A stretch of 64,000 bases of DNA from Rubrolithibacter sp043763625 (GCA_043763625.1 JAYULL010000110.1:52246-116245); one strand, 5' to 3'. Numbered from the stretch's first letter, positions 51,060 to 60,080 are shown. Translations and numbers: made by a program. Notes: generated by a model from the letters alone, not told the origin.

Positions 51060-52085
51060 TTGAAAACACAAAAAAAAGTAATTGTACTTGCCTTGATAAT
51101 TAGTGTAGTACTGATGTTGAGCAAGTTTACTGCTTATTTTATCACATCATCAAATGCTATTCTTACAGATGCGGCCGAAAGTATTGTGAATGTCCTTGCA
51201 AGTTCTTTTGCCTTTTACAGCATCTACTTATCTGCTTTACCTAAAGATCAAAACCATCCTTACGGTCACGGTAAAGTTGAATTTTTTTCCATGTTTGTGG
51301 AAGGAATATTAATTGCACTTGCCGGCATTTTAATAATCTTTAAATCTTCTTACAACCTTATTTATCCTAATAACGTTAGTTCGCTTTTTGAAGGTTCAGT
51401 AATTATTGGTTTTACCGGTGCTATCAATTTTGCTTTAGGTAAGTATTTAATTAATAAGAGTAAGGGCCTTAACTCTATTACCCTCTACGCTGACGGTAAA
51501 CATTTAATTACTGATGCCTACAGCAGCGCAGGTTTAGTGCTAGGATTGCTGCTTATTCAGTATACCGGGATTAAATTTTTAGACGGTGTTCTTTCTATCG
51601 GACTCGGAGTCTACATTATTTTTAGCGGCTATAAGTTAATACGTAAATCTGTCGGAGGCTTAATGGACGAATCTGATTTTGACCGAATTGAGGAAGTTAT
51701 CGAAATATTGAATACTAACAGACGCGACCCTTGGATTGATGTTCATAATTTACGTAGCCAACGCTACGGACCTGATTTTCATATCGATTGCCATGTCACA
51801 CTTCCTTATTATTTTGATTTAAACCATGTGCACGAGGAAATTTCTCAAATTGATACTTTAATTAACCGGAAAGGCACCATTAGGACGGAGTTCTTTATCC
51901 ACACAGATCCTTGTCTTCCTCAGTGCTGCCATTACTGTAGAATGAATAATTGCGGGGTAAGAAACGAACCGAAAACAATGGATATAGAGTGGACCACCCG
52001 GAATTTAACCCGAAATTTTAAACATTTTGATCAGGAGAAGCCGGAGATTTTAGCAACAACGGCCGGTCGAGGAGTTTTCGAATAA
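51060..52085 (+). CDS. Cation diffusion facilitator (CDF) metal exporter with Cys-rich tail
   Basis: This 341-residue protein starts at TTG and has six membrane helices. The metal site motifs are AILTDAAESIVNVLASS (helix 2) and KDQNHPYGHGKVEFF, with YADGKHLITDAYSSAG in helix 5. The cytoplasmic ferredoxin-like domain has HIDCHVTLPYYFDLNHVHEE. Unusually, it ends with a cysteine cluster DPCLPQCCHYCRMNNCGVR (about residues 282-300), which may bind Zn2+ or another thiophilic metal as sensor or chaperone site. CDF proteins export Zn2+, Fe2+ or Mn2+ with protons. Confidence 0.92.
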   Translation: MKTQKKVIVLALIISVVLMLSKFTAYFITSSNAILTDAAESIVNVLASSFAFYSIYLSALPKDQNHPYGHGKVEFFSMFVEGILIALAGILIIFKSSYNLIYPNNVSSLFEGSVIIGFTGAINFALGKYLINKSKGLNSITLYADGKHLITDAYSSAGLVLGLLLIQYTGIKFLDGVLSIGLGVYIIFSGYKLIRKSVGGLMDESDFDRIEEVIEILNTNRRDPWIDVHNLRSQRYGPDFHIDCHVTLPYYFDLNHVHEEISQIDTLINRKGTIRTEFFIHTDPCLPQCCHYCRMNNCGVRNEPKTMDIEWTTRNLTRNFKHFDQEKPEILATTAGRGVFE

Positions 52086-52152
52086 TTAATTCGAGTACTC
52101 CACAAGAGTAAAACTGCTCAAATTAACTTTAAACGTTCAACTTCACTTAACT

Positions 52153-52596
52153 ATGTACCCCTTCAATGTGAGAGTTTACGGTCTTTTAATCGACAATCGT
52201 AATAGGCTTTTAATCAGCGACGAAGAAGAAAACGGCATGCGTTTCAGTAAGTTTCCGGGAGGAGGTTTAGAATACGGCGAAGGTCTGATTGAGGGTTTAA
52301 AGCGAGAGTTTATGGAAGAATGCGAAACTGAAATTCAAAATTTCCGTCACTTTTATACAACTGATTTCTTTTGTAAATCGGCGTTTAACGACAGTCAAAT
52401 CATAAGTGTTTATTACTTTGTTGAACCGGTTAAAGAACTCAGCTTGATATTTAAAGAAAATACTTTTGATTTTGATGGAGACGGGGAAGTAAAACAAGCT
52501 TTCAGATTGAAAACTTTGTCTGAACTCTCAGTCGAAGATGTTACCTTCCCCACAGACAAAAGGGTTGTGGAATTATTATTAGAAAATGAGCGATAA
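52153..52596 (+). CDS. NUDIX hydrolase
   Basis: This 147-residue protein has the Nudix box in GGGLEYGEGLIEGLKREFMEE, followed by CETEI (Cys at the position where Gly is usual). It hydrolyses nucleoside diphosphate derivatives; the substrate is unknown. Its end overlaps the start of bioA by 11 bases, so the two are translated together. It is the first gene of a compact four-gene unit (52153-54684). Confidence 0.9.
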   Translation: MYPFNVRVYGLLIDNRNRLLISDEEENGMRFSKFPGGGLEYGEGLIEGLKREFMEECETEIQNFRHFYTTDFFCKSAFNDSQIISVYYFVEPVKELSLIFKENTFDFDGDGEVKQAFRLKTLSELSVEDVTFPTDKRVVELLLENER

Positions 52597-53860
52597 GAGT
52601 TTAGTAGAACGCGACTTAGAAGTAATTTGGCATCCTTATACGCAGATGAAAACTGCAAGTCCTCCTATACCTATTATACGAGGAGAAGGAGCCTATTTAT
52701 ACGACGATGCCGGACGTAGGTACATTGATGCAATTTCTTCTTGGTGGGTAACTCTTCACGGGCATTCTCATCCGTATATCGCTAAAAAGGTTGCAGAGCA
52801 ACTAACTAAGTTAGAGCATGTAATTTTTGCCGGGTTTACGCATCCGCTTGCAGTAGAACTGGCCGAAAAGCTCTTAAGTGTTCTCCCTGCAAATCAAAGT
52901 AGGATATTTTATTCCGATAACGGTTCAACTGCCGTAGAAGTAGCCTTGAAAATGTGTTTCCAATACTGGAGTAATCAGGGCGTTGAGAAGAAGAAAGTTA
53001 TCGCGTTTAAAAATTCCTATCACGGGGATACCTTTGGAGCAATGGCCGTGAGCGCCCGCAGTGCTTTTAATGCGGCCTTTGAAAAACTGCTGTTTGAAGT
53101 TGAGTATCTCGATTTGCCGAACCGAAATAATATCGCGGGAATAAAATCAAGAATAACTTATTTGAGAACAGAAGTTTCGGCTTTTATTTTTGAACCGCTT
53201 GTTCAAGGGTCGGCCGGAATGTTGATGTATGAACCCGAATATTTAAACGAGTTAATAGGGATTTGCAAGGAGAATAAAATATTAACGATTGCCGATGAAG
53301 TGCTTACAGGTTTTGGCCGTACCGGGAAGCTTTTCGCATCTGATTATTTGGCTAATAAAGCCGATGTAATGTGTTTTTCTAAAGGTTTAACAGGTGGAAC
53401 GATGGCGATGGGTGTTACATCTTGCACAGCGGATATTTATAATGCTTTTTTATCGGAAGATAAATTAAAAACACTCTTTCACGGGCATTCATTTACGGCA
53501 AATCCGGTAGCCTGTTCGGCATCTTTAGCAAGTTTAGAGCTACTGTTAGGAGAAGATGCTCTTGAAAATATACAGCGGATTGCCGCTCAACACCGGCAAT
53601 TTAAAACTAAAATAGATGCCCACCCAAAACTTAAGGAGGTACGTCAAACCGGAACGATACTGGCGCTAGAATGGAAAACCGACGAAAACACTTCTTACTT
53701 TAATAAATTGAGGGATAATTTGTATAACTATTTTTTGTCTCAAGGAATTATCCTCCGTCCCTTAGGAAACATCGTTTATATCTTGCCGCCTTATTGCATT
53801 TCTAACCAAGACCTCGATTATATTTACAACAAAATTGAAGAGGCTTTAGAAAAGTTTTGA
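52586..53860 (+). CDS. bioA: Adenosylmethionine-8-amino-7-oxononanoate aminotransferase
   Basis: This 424-residue class III aminotransferase has the BioA N-terminus (DLEVIWHPYTQMKTASPPIP), ISSWWVTLHGHSHPYIAKK, the PLP region LTIADEVLTGFGRTGKLF and the Lys in MCFSKGLTGGTMAMG, with the C-terminal GHSFTANPVACSASLASLE. It converts KAPA to DAPA in biotin synthesis using SAM as amino donor. No other biotin genes are visible in the window. The diiron-like gene follows after 2 bases. Confidence 0.95.
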   Translation: MSDKSLVERDLEVIWHPYTQMKTASPPIPIIRGEGAYLYDDAGRRYIDAISSWWVTLHGHSHPYIAKKVAEQLTKLEHVIFAGFTHPLAVELAEKLLSVLPANQSRIFYSDNGSTAVEVALKMCFQYWSNQGVEKKKVIAFKNSYHGDTFGAMAVSARSAFNAAFEKLLFEVEYLDLPNRNNIAGIKSRITYLRTEVSAFIFEPLVQGSAGMLMYEPEYLNELIGICKENKILTIADEVLTGFGRTGKLFASDYLANKADVMCFSKGLTGGTMAMGVTSCTADIYNAFLSEDKLKTLFHGHSFTANPVACSASLASLELLLGEDALENIQRIAAQHRQFKTKIDAHPKLKEVRQTGTILALEWKTDENTSYFNKLRDNLYNYFLSQGIILRPLGNIVYILPPYCISNQDLDYIYNKIEEALEKF

Positions 53861-53862
53861 TT

Positions 53863-54471
53863 ATGAATTTAGAAGAAATTACAGATAAAGTAGCCGCAGA
53901 CAGCAAGCTTCACGCAAAATGGTTAAATACTTTATCTCTAATGGAGAATACAGGCGCAAGAAAGATTTCTGCATCAGAAGACAAAAGCGACGTAACACTG
54001 CTTGTTTTAAAGCATGCGGCCGAAGAACACCGTCATGCATATTATCTGAAGAAGCAGATTGAGAAAATAGACAAAAATCTTTGCCCCACTTATAGCGCTG
54101 AGTTTATAATAGCTCCTGCAAGCAGTAAGTTTTATTTGAATAAATTAGATACTACAGTTTGCCGATATTTAAAGAATGAATTGGGCCTTGAGGGAAAAGA
54201 ATTGCGTTTTGCTGCTTATCTACTTGTTACCTATGCAATAGAAGTAAGGGCAGATGAACTTTATCCCATCTATCAACACGCTTTAGATAAAGCAAAAAGC
54301 AAGGTTAATGTTAAATCTATCATTGTAGAAGAAGAAGGCCATTTAGAAGAGATGATTAACCAGCTTAAACAGTTCAGCCCTGAATGGGAAATGCATGCGG
54401 CAAAAGCAGTAGAAATAGAAACCGGGTTATTTACCGATTGGGTTGTGCAGCTTGCCGTAGAAGTAGCTTAA
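53863..54471 (+). CDS. Ferritin-like diiron-carboxylate protein, 202 aa
   Basis: I do not recognise a named family, but the helical sequence carries a full diiron pattern: Glu28, Glu55-x2-His58 (in AAEEHRHAYYL), Glu127 (in YAIEVRADEL) and Glu157-x2-His160 (in VEEEGHLEEM). Spacings of 27 and 30 residues fit a four-helix ferritin-like bundle. It is soluble and cytoplasmic. It sits 2 bases after bioA and directly abuts the DUF3820 gene, so an oxidative or oxygenase role linked to biotin metabolism is possible but unproven. The ATG at 53863 is chosen; a TTG two codons upstream overlaps the bioA stop. Confidence 0.8.
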   Translation: MNLEEITDKVAADSKLHAKWLNTLSLMENTGARKISASEDKSDVTLLVLKHAAEEHRHAYYLKKQIEKIDKNLCPTYSAEFIIAPASSKFYLNKLDTTVCRYLKNELGLEGKELRFAAYLLVTYAIEVRADELYPIYQHALDKAKSKVNVKSIIVEEEGHLEEMINQLKQFSPEWEMHAAKAVEIETGLFTDWVVQLAVEVA

Positions 54472-54684
54472 ATGAATCGGGAAATTTTAACTGATTTAGT
54501 AAGTATGAAAATGCCGTTCGGAAAATATAAGGGCGTTGTTTTAGCCCACTTGCCGGAAGCCTATTTGGTATGGTTTAAACAAAACGGATTTCCTGCCGGG
54601 AAGCTTGGAATGCTGTTATCGACAATGTATGAAATTAAGCTCAACGGGTTGGAGTATCTGCTAAAACCGCTAAGAGAAAAGTAG
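54472..54684 (+). CDS. DUF3820 family protein, 70 aa
   Basis: This small basic protein matches DUF3820 through MPFGKYKGVVLAHLPEAYLV and WFKQNGFPAGKLGMLL. Its ATG begins on the base after the stop of the diiron gene, so it is translationally coupled. DUF3820 proteins are of unknown function, with a proposed relation to the C-terminal region of exodeoxyribonuclease X. It ends the 52153-54684 operon. Confidence 0.85.
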   Translation: MNREILTDLVSMKMPFGKYKGVVLAHLPEAYLVWFKQNGFPAGKLGMLLSTMYEIKLNGLEYLLKPLREK

Positions 54685-54884
54685 CTGCCTCAATAAATTA
54701 AGCATCTTTTTTTACCGGTACATTAATTCCTGTGTCTTGCAAGTATGGTAAGCATTCCGGAAGGTAATTAGCTTTTATCCGTTTTATATTTTAAAAGTGA
54801 AATTAAAAAATATAATTTCAAACTATTAGGATTTAAAAACCTTAGTTAAGTTGGCATATGCCTTTACCCTTTAAAACTATCCTA

Positions 54885-56030
54885 ATGAAAAAGCGACAAT
54901 TTAATTTAGAAGCTTGGAAACTAATAATTCCGGCACTCTGCTTGGTTATGTTAAGCGCTTGTTCGAACAGCCCGAGCAAAACAGCCGAATCAGATACCGC
55001 TACAACAATGTCGGCTGATACTCAAATAACCGCACACATGGTCAAGCCAATGGGTCCCGCTCCGGAATGGGCGCCAAGCATAAAACCGGAGATGCTTGCA
55101 GTTATCGAGAAATTAACAAATTACGGCGACAAGCCGATTGAGGAATTAACAGCTAAAGAAGCCAGAAAAAACCATACCCCGACGGATGCTGTAATGGACT
55201 TAATAAAGGAGCACAATGTTACGTTGCCACCTTCAGCAGTAGATACCGCCGGGAAAGATATTCCGGTTGCAGGAGGTAATATTCATTTAAGAGTATATAC
55301 CCCGCAAGCAAGCGCTGATGGCGGAACTTTTCCGGTAATAGTTTACTATCATGGCGGCGGCTTTGTAATAGCTGATCTTGATGTATATGATGCATCTGCT
55401 AAAGGTATAGCCGAACAAACCGGTGCAATTGTAATTTCGGTGGCCTACCGGTTGGGTCCTGAGCACAAATACCCCACAGCACACACAGATTCCTACGCCG
55501 CATACGAATGGGCATTAAAAAATGCTTCTTCAATTAACGGGGATCCTAAACGAATAGCCGTTGCGGGCGAGAGTGCCGGCGGTAACCTCGCGGTGAATAT
55601 GGCAATAATGGCTCGTGATAAAGGGCAAACATTACCCATACATATTTTGGCTGTATATCCTATAGCTCAAGCCGATATGAATACGCCTTCCTATCAAAAA
55701 AACGCAAAGGCAAAACCTTTAAATAAAGCAATGATGGCGTGGTTTACTAAAAAATATGTCAATACTCCGGCAGAAGCTCAGGGTCCGATGATTTCACTTA
55801 TAAATGCCAATTTGAATGGATTGCCCCCAACCACTATAATCACTGCTGAAATTGATCCGCTGCAAAGCGACGGAATGATGCTTATCGACAAACTAAAGGC
55901 AGCCGGGGTAAAAGTTGAAAGTAAAAATTATGACGGTGTTACCCACGAATTTTTTGGAATGGCAGCGGTAGTGCCGCAGGCAAAAGATGCTCAAGTTTAC
56001 GCCGCGATGCGGTTGAAAGAAGCGTTTTAA
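54885..56030 (+). CDS. HSL-family alpha/beta hydrolase lipoprotein
   Basis: From the ATG at 54885 this 381-residue protein starts with a lipoprotein signal (VMLSACSNSPSK). The hydrolase has an oxyanion motif VYYHGGGFVIADLDVYD and a nucleophile elbow AVAGESAGGNLAVNMA (Ser). The Asp is in TAEIDPLQSDG and the His in VTHEFFGM, giving a complete catalytic triad of hormone-sensitive-lipase type. It likely cleaves short acyl esters outside the cytoplasm. The alternative ATG at 54858 lacks a good signal and is rejected. A convergent terminator follows. Confidence 0.9.
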   Translation: MKKRQFNLEAWKLIIPALCLVMLSACSNSPSKTAESDTATTMSADTQITAHMVKPMGPAPEWAPSIKPEMLAVIEKLTNYGDKPIEELTAKEARKNHTPTDAVMDLIKEHNVTLPPSAVDTAGKDIPVAGGNIHLRVYTPQASADGGTFPVIVYYHGGGFVIADLDVYDASAKGIAEQTGAIVISVAYRLGPEHKYPTAHTDSYAAYEWALKNASSINGDPKRIAVAGESAGGNLAVNMAIMARDKGQTLPIHILAVYPIAQADMNTPSYQKNAKAKPLNKAMMAWFTKKYVNTPAEAQGPMISLINANLNGLPPTTIITAEIDPLQSDGMMLIDKLKAAGVKVESKNYDGVTHEFFGMAAVVPQAKDAQVYAAMRLKEAF

Positions 56031-56039
56031 TGAAATTAG

Positions 56040-56077
56040 CATACTAAAGAAGGCATTTCGCTTTCTTTAGTATGTTT
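56040..56077. terminator. Bidirectional terminator between esterase and arginine decarboxylase
   Basis: A perfect 12-bp stem (catactaaagaa / ttctttagtatg) with an 11-base loop ends in ttt on the plus strand and lies between convergent genes. Confidence 0.8.
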
Positions 56078-56110
56078 CAGTCTGAAGAGAACTTGATTTG
56101 AAAGGCTGAA

Positions 56111-57493
56111 TTAATATCCCAAAATCTTCAACACCTGTTTACTGTTCTGCTCCTCGCCAAACACGTCGAAATTGAACGTTTCGTCGCGATTACGGCGAAT
56201 GATAACATGTTTGGGTGAAGGAAGCAGGCAATGATGTATCCCGCCGTATCCGCTTAAAACTTCTTGATAAGCTCCGGTATGAAAAAATCCGATATACTGA
56301 ACCTTTCGAGTTTTCGGCATAAATACGTTGTTCATGTGGGCTTCTTGGTTGTAATAGTCTTGACCGTCGCAAGTTATGCCGCCAAGGTTTACCCGTTCGT
56401 ATTCCGAATCCCAGTTGTTAATCGGCAGTAAGATGTACTTTTGGTTCAAAGCCCAAACATCCGGCAAGTTGGTAATAAAAGAGCCGTCTAACATCAACCA
56501 TTTTTCTCGATCGTTTTGTTGCTTGCGACCAAGTACTTTATAAAGAATGCCGGAAGCTTCAGCAACTGTGTACTTGCCGAATTCGGTAATAATATCCGGT
56601 TCCATAACATCATGCTCGCCACAAATTTCTTTTATTCGTTTTACAATTTCGTTTACCATGTATTCGTAATCGAAATCAAACACCAAGGAATCTTTAAACG
56701 GCATTCCGCCGCCAATGTCGAGCGTATCGAGATCAGGATTTACCTTTTTAAACTTGCAGTAAAGGGTTACGTATTTCTCGAGTTCGTTCCAATAATAAGG
56801 AGTATCCGAGATGCCGGAATTAATAAAAAAGTGCAGCAGTTTAACCTTGAAGTTTGGGTTTTGCGCAATTTTATTATTGTAAAAATCAATAACGTCCTCA
56901 ATTCTAATTCCCAACCGAGAAGTATAAAATTGAGAATCCGGCTGTTCTTCTGCCGCTATTCGTATTCCTAAACTGCAGGGAATATCGAGCTCGTCATCGT
57001 AAATATTAAACTCTTCTTTGTTATCCAAAACAGGAACTATGTTCTTAAACCCGTCGTGAAACATATCAATAATGTATTGCTTGTATTGAAATGTTTTGAA
57101 GCCGTTGCAAATAACCGTAACATCTTTAGATAACGAGCCCTTCTTTTCCAGAGCATCAATCATCGGCATATCAAAAGCCGAAGACGTTTCTAAGTGAATA
57201 TCGTTTTTTAAAGCTTCTTCAACGATGTGCCGAAAATGCGAGCTTTTGGTGCAGTAGCAATATTTATATCCGCCGCGGTAGTTATTTTCAAGAATTGCTT
57301 TTTGAAATAACAGCTTGGCTTTTTGTATTTTTTTGCTGATGATGGGAAGATAAGTGAAGCGTAGGGGAGTGCCGTACGTTTCAATCATTTCCATCAAATT
57401 GAGGTCGTGGAAATATAATTCGTCATCAATAACTTCAAAACCCTCTTGCGGAAAACCTACACTTAAGTCGATAAATTCCTCGTAACTCTGCAT
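56111..57493 (-). CDS. Arginine decarboxylase (PLP fold III)
   Basis: This 460-residue enzyme has the Schiff-base Lys region YKYCYCTKSSHFRHIVEEAL, LDIGGGMPFKDS, FGKYTVAEASGI and NAEAHM-like sequence near the C-terminus (YYNQEAHMNNVFMP). This is the pattern of Bacteroidota arginine decarboxylases related to SpeA but shorter. It makes agmatine as the first step of polyamine synthesis. A diaminopimelate or ornithine decarboxylase role is less likely from the overall pattern. It stands alone. Confidence 0.88.
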   Translation of the reverse strand: MQSYEEFIDLSVGFPQEGFEVIDDELYFHDLNLMEMIETYGTPLRFTYLPIISKKIQKAKLLFQKAILENNYRGGYKYCYCTKSSHFRHIVEEALKNDIHLETSSAFDMPMIDALEKKGSLSKDVTVICNGFKTFQYKQYIIDMFHDGFKNIVPVLDNKEEFNIYDDELDIPCSLGIRIAAEEQPDSQFYTSRLGIRIEDVIDFYNNKIAQNPNFKVKLLHFFINSGISDTPYYWNELEKYVTLYCKFKKVNPDLDTLDIGGGMPFKDSLVFDFDYEYMVNEIVKRIKEICGEHDVMEPDIITEFGKYTVAEASGILYKVLGRKQQNDREKWLMLDGSFITNLPDVWALNQKYILLPINNWDSEYERVNLGGITCDGQDYYNQEAHMNNVFMPKTRKVQYIGFFHTGAYQEVLSGYGGIHHCLLPSPKHVIIRRNRDETFNFDVFGEEQNSKQVLKILGY

Positions 57494-57669
57494 TCTTTTT
57501 TGGTTGGTTAATGGTTAAAACATGCGAGATTCCTAATTATTTACTGATCGAGAGCCTCATTTAATTCGCGAAAATAACAAAAAATCATCCGGTATTAGTT
57601 AAAACTTGTAGGGCAAAAGATTGCCTGCGGATTTAATTTCCCGCTAAACGGTTTTCTAAAACATCCTCC

Positions 57670-57677
57670 TATATTTG
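57670..57677 (+). promoter_or_regulatory. -7-like element before the DUF1080 gene
   Basis: TATATTTG matches TAnnTTTG and lies 20 bases before the ATG at 57698. Confidence 0.45.
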
Positions 57678-57697
57678 AATTCAAACTAATATAAACC

Positions 57698-58396
57698 ATG
57701 AAATTTAAGCTTCTCGTCGGATTACTGTTCTTTACCTCGTTTGCGGGTGCACAAACTAAAAGTTTATTTAACGGAAAAGATTTAACCGGCTGGCATTGGG
57801 ATGTTCCCGCTATGGATAAAAAACCCGATACGATAAATCCCTTCATCATCCGAAACGGAATGTTGGTAAGCTTAGGAACTCCCTGCGGACATTTAATTAC
57901 CGATAAGAAATACAAAAACTACCGATTGGAAGTTCAATATCGTTTTGCCGGCAAGCCCGGAAATTGCGGCGTTCTGGTTCATGCTTCAACCCCGCGAGCG
58001 CTTTACAGCATGTTTCCGCAGTCTATCGAAGTGCAAATGATGCACGAAAACGCCGGAGACTTTTGGTGTATTGTAGAAGATATCACTGTTCCGGATATGG
58101 AAAAACGCCGCGGACCGAAAGAGAACTGGGGAACTTCCGGCAATAAGCAGCGCCGGATAGTGAACTTAACAGACAACTCCGAGAAGCCGTTAGGGGAGTG
58201 GAATACCATGATTGTTGAATGTGTGAAAGATGAGGTTAAGGTTTGGGTAAACGGAGATTTAGTGAATCATGGTTGTAAGGCTACCGCTACCGAGGGACAA
58301 ATAGCTTTACAAGCCGAAGGCTCAGAAGTTGAGTTTAGGAAGGTGACGGTGACGGGGATACGTAAACTAAGCGAAAAGGTAAAGTCGGATAATTAG
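57698..58396 (+). CDS. DUF1080 secreted protein (3-keto-disaccharide hydrolase domain)
   Basis: This 232-residue protein has a signal peptide (MKFKLLVGLLFFTSFAGAQ) and a concanavalin-like domain with LFNGKDLTGWHWD, KPGNCGVLVHAS, IEVQMMHENAGDFW and NTMIVECVKDEVKVWVNGDLVNHG, all DUF1080 landmarks. DUF1080 domains are linked to hydrolysis of 3-keto-glycosides in Bacteroidota. It is secreted and starts the accessory stretch at the right end. The LuxR-type regulator follows after about 100 bases on the same strand. Confidence 0.88.
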   Translation: MKFKLLVGLLFFTSFAGAQTKSLFNGKDLTGWHWDVPAMDKKPDTINPFIIRNGMLVSLGTPCGHLITDKKYKNYRLEVQYRFAGKPGNCGVLVHASTPRALYSMFPQSIEVQMMHENAGDFWCIVEDITVPDMEKRRGPKENWGTSGNKQRRIVNLTDNSEKPLGEWNTMIVECVKDEVKVWVNGDLVNHGCKATATEGQIALQAEGSEVEFRKVTVTGIRKLSEKVKSDN

Positions 58397-58497
58397 CTTT
58401 TTGGAATATATACGCAAGGGGTGGGTATATACAAGGCCGTTGGCAATTTTTAGAGCATGACAGCACTTTCTATGATTTATAATTTTTGATAAGCAAC

Positions 58498-59274
58498 ATG
58501 GAAAAATCATCTACGAAATTTTACCTCAGCGCAAAAAAAATCTGGAGTACGGTAGTAAAATCAGATGCGGATTATGCTTACGAATTAAAATTACAACTTG
58601 AGCAGCACAAACTATTACTGAACCTCTTTCAGCCGGGCACTAATTATTATTATGTGTTCAATATTTTTCATGCGGAGCTTGATTTCGTGAGCTCCGGCGT
58701 AACAGATGTGTTGGGATACCGGCACGAGGAGATGAATATTTTATTTTTTCTTAACATACTACACCCTGACGACAAGCCATACTTTTTACAGTTCGAGCAG
58801 CGTATTACAGAGTTTTTTAGGGCCTTGCCATTTGATAAAATACAAAAATATAAGATGCAGTATGATTTTAGGATGCGGGCCAAAGACGGTCGGTATGTTA
58901 GGCTGCTGCATCAGGCGGTGCAAATAGACTATGATGAATCCAATTACTATCGTACGTTAAGCTTGGATACTGATATTACGCACATAAAACCGGAGGGTAG
59001 TCCAAATTTTTCTATTATTGGGCTGGATGGAGAACCTTCCTACTACAACATAAGAGATACCGCCGCATTTACCAAATCTTACGATTTGTTTACCATCCGA
59101 GAAAGAGAAATACTGAAATGCATTGTTGAGAACAAAAGCAGCAAACAAATTGCCAAAGACCTCTTCATCAGTTTACACACCGTAAGTACGCATCGCAAAA
59201 ATATATTGAATAAAGCCAACTGTAAATCCCCAATAGCTTTGGTTTCAAAAGCTATATGCGAAGGTTGGGTATGA
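58498..59274 (+). CDS. PAS-LuxR transcriptional regulator
   Basis: This 258-residue protein has an N-terminal PAS/PAC domain (about residues 45-170, with FHAELDFVSSGVTDVLGYRHEE and YVRLLHQAVQIDYDE). A C-terminal LuxR-type HTH follows (about 190-250: FTIREREILKCIVENKSS, QIAKDLFISLHTVSTHRKNIL). There is no receiver domain. Its signal is unknown. The upstream TTG at 58486 is less likely than the ATG at 58498. A terminator-like hairpin follows immediately. The gene may regulate the Asp-rich protein next door (inference). Confidence 0.88.
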   Translation: MEKSSTKFYLSAKKIWSTVVKSDADYAYELKLQLEQHKLLLNLFQPGTNYYYVFNIFHAELDFVSSGVTDVLGYRHEEMNILFFLNILHPDDKPYFLQFEQRITEFFRALPFDKIQKYKMQYDFRMRAKDGRYVRLLHQAVQIDYDESNYYRTLSLDTDITHIKPEGSPNFSIIGLDGEPSYYNIRDTAAFTKSYDLFTIREREILKCIVENKSSKQIAKDLFISLHTVSTHRKNILNKANCKSPIALVSKAICEGWV

Positions 59275-59283
59275 GCGATTTAT

Positions 59284-59311
59284 AAAATATACCTAGAGAT
59301 AGGTATATTTT
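59284..59311. terminator. AT-rich terminator after the LuxR gene
   Basis: A perfect 11-bp stem (aaaatatacct / aggtatatttt) with a 6-base loop begins 10 bases after the LuxR stop. It is symmetrical and could act in both directions. Confidence 0.65.
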
Positions 59312-59380
59312 AATTTACATGTAGTGGTTAGGTTTGAAGTAATCTATTTTATCAAACAAATTTTTAACCAACAATCTATT

Positions 59381-59779
59381 ATGGCCTACCCAATTGTAAT
59401 TATTCCTGAAAACACTAAAGTCGAAATTCGATCTAAAAAAAATGCTGCCAATCCACAACGTTTTGCAGTAGAACGAGAAATTGTTTTGTATTCTGAAAAT
59501 TGGCAGTTAATCTCCTTTTACCCTGCCGGAGAGACTGTACATTATGACGAATGGCCGAACGGAACTACAAGACTGAGAATTACTGGAGATAACCAGGATG
59601 GAGGCTGGAGACAATCAAGAATGCACTCATATTATCCTATAAGTACAACCTTTTGGCAACTCTCTTGTGACGATGACTTTACTGGAGATGATGATTTCGA
59701 TGATTTGATTGTACAGGTAGATCTGGCAAATCATTTTGCGGGTCATGTTGGGATTCTTGATTTTCCTCTCAAACCATAA
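59381..59779 (+). CDS. Asp-rich small beta protein, 132 aa
   Basis: The ATG at 59381 (MAYPIVIIPENTKVEI) is preferred over 59324. The protein has no signal peptide, a beta-rich body (REIVLYSENWQLISFYPAGE), and an acidic loop CDDDFTGDDDFDDLIVQVDL resembling Ca2+-binding D-x-D-x-D-D motifs as in DUF4114-like domains. I cannot name the family. It is a single gene between the LuxR terminator and a gene-free region with repeat 1. The base composition is slightly different from the core genes. Confidence 0.68.
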   Translation: MAYPIVIIPENTKVEIRSKKNAANPQRFAVEREIVLYSENWQLISFYPAGETVHYDEWPNGTTRLRITGDNQDGGWRQSRMHSYYPISTTFWQLSCDDDFTGDDDFDDLIVQVDLANHFAGHVGILDFPLKP

Positions 59780-60080
59780 GTTACCTTTGAACAAGGCTTG
59801 TAATTTCATGTAAATCCGTAGAATTAGCGCAACTGTCTACGGATTTACTTGTGGTCGGTAATATCACCGTAGCAAATCTTTCAACCGCCTTTAAGTGAGC
59901 AGAAGCATAAATGATTGAGTCTTGTCTCCGGTTTCAGTTTTAAAAAAAAGGGATGTAACTTTACGGTTACGTAATTATGCTTAATGTAAGCAAGATGAGT
60001 GGTTGGATAAGAGTTTTCAAAAACGATTTTTGAAGAACGTTAAGCAACAATTAAGAATAATGAAATCCCGAAACTAACAC
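59780..60080. other. Gene-free region with hairpins
   Basis: No coding frame is convincing. It holds a perfect 13-bp stem hairpin at 59810-59848 (gtaaatccgtaga / tctacggatttac) that probably ends the gene at 59381-59779, and it contains copy 1 of the dispersed repeat. Confidence 0.6.
59844..59871 (+). repeat. 28-bp dispersed repeat, copy 1
   Basis: tttacttgtggtcggt with the following aatatcaccgta is matched at 25 of 28 positions by the copy at 62051-62078. Its core has an inverted structure (cggt...accg). It overlaps the 3' arm of the hairpin at 59810-59848. Confidence 0.7.
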
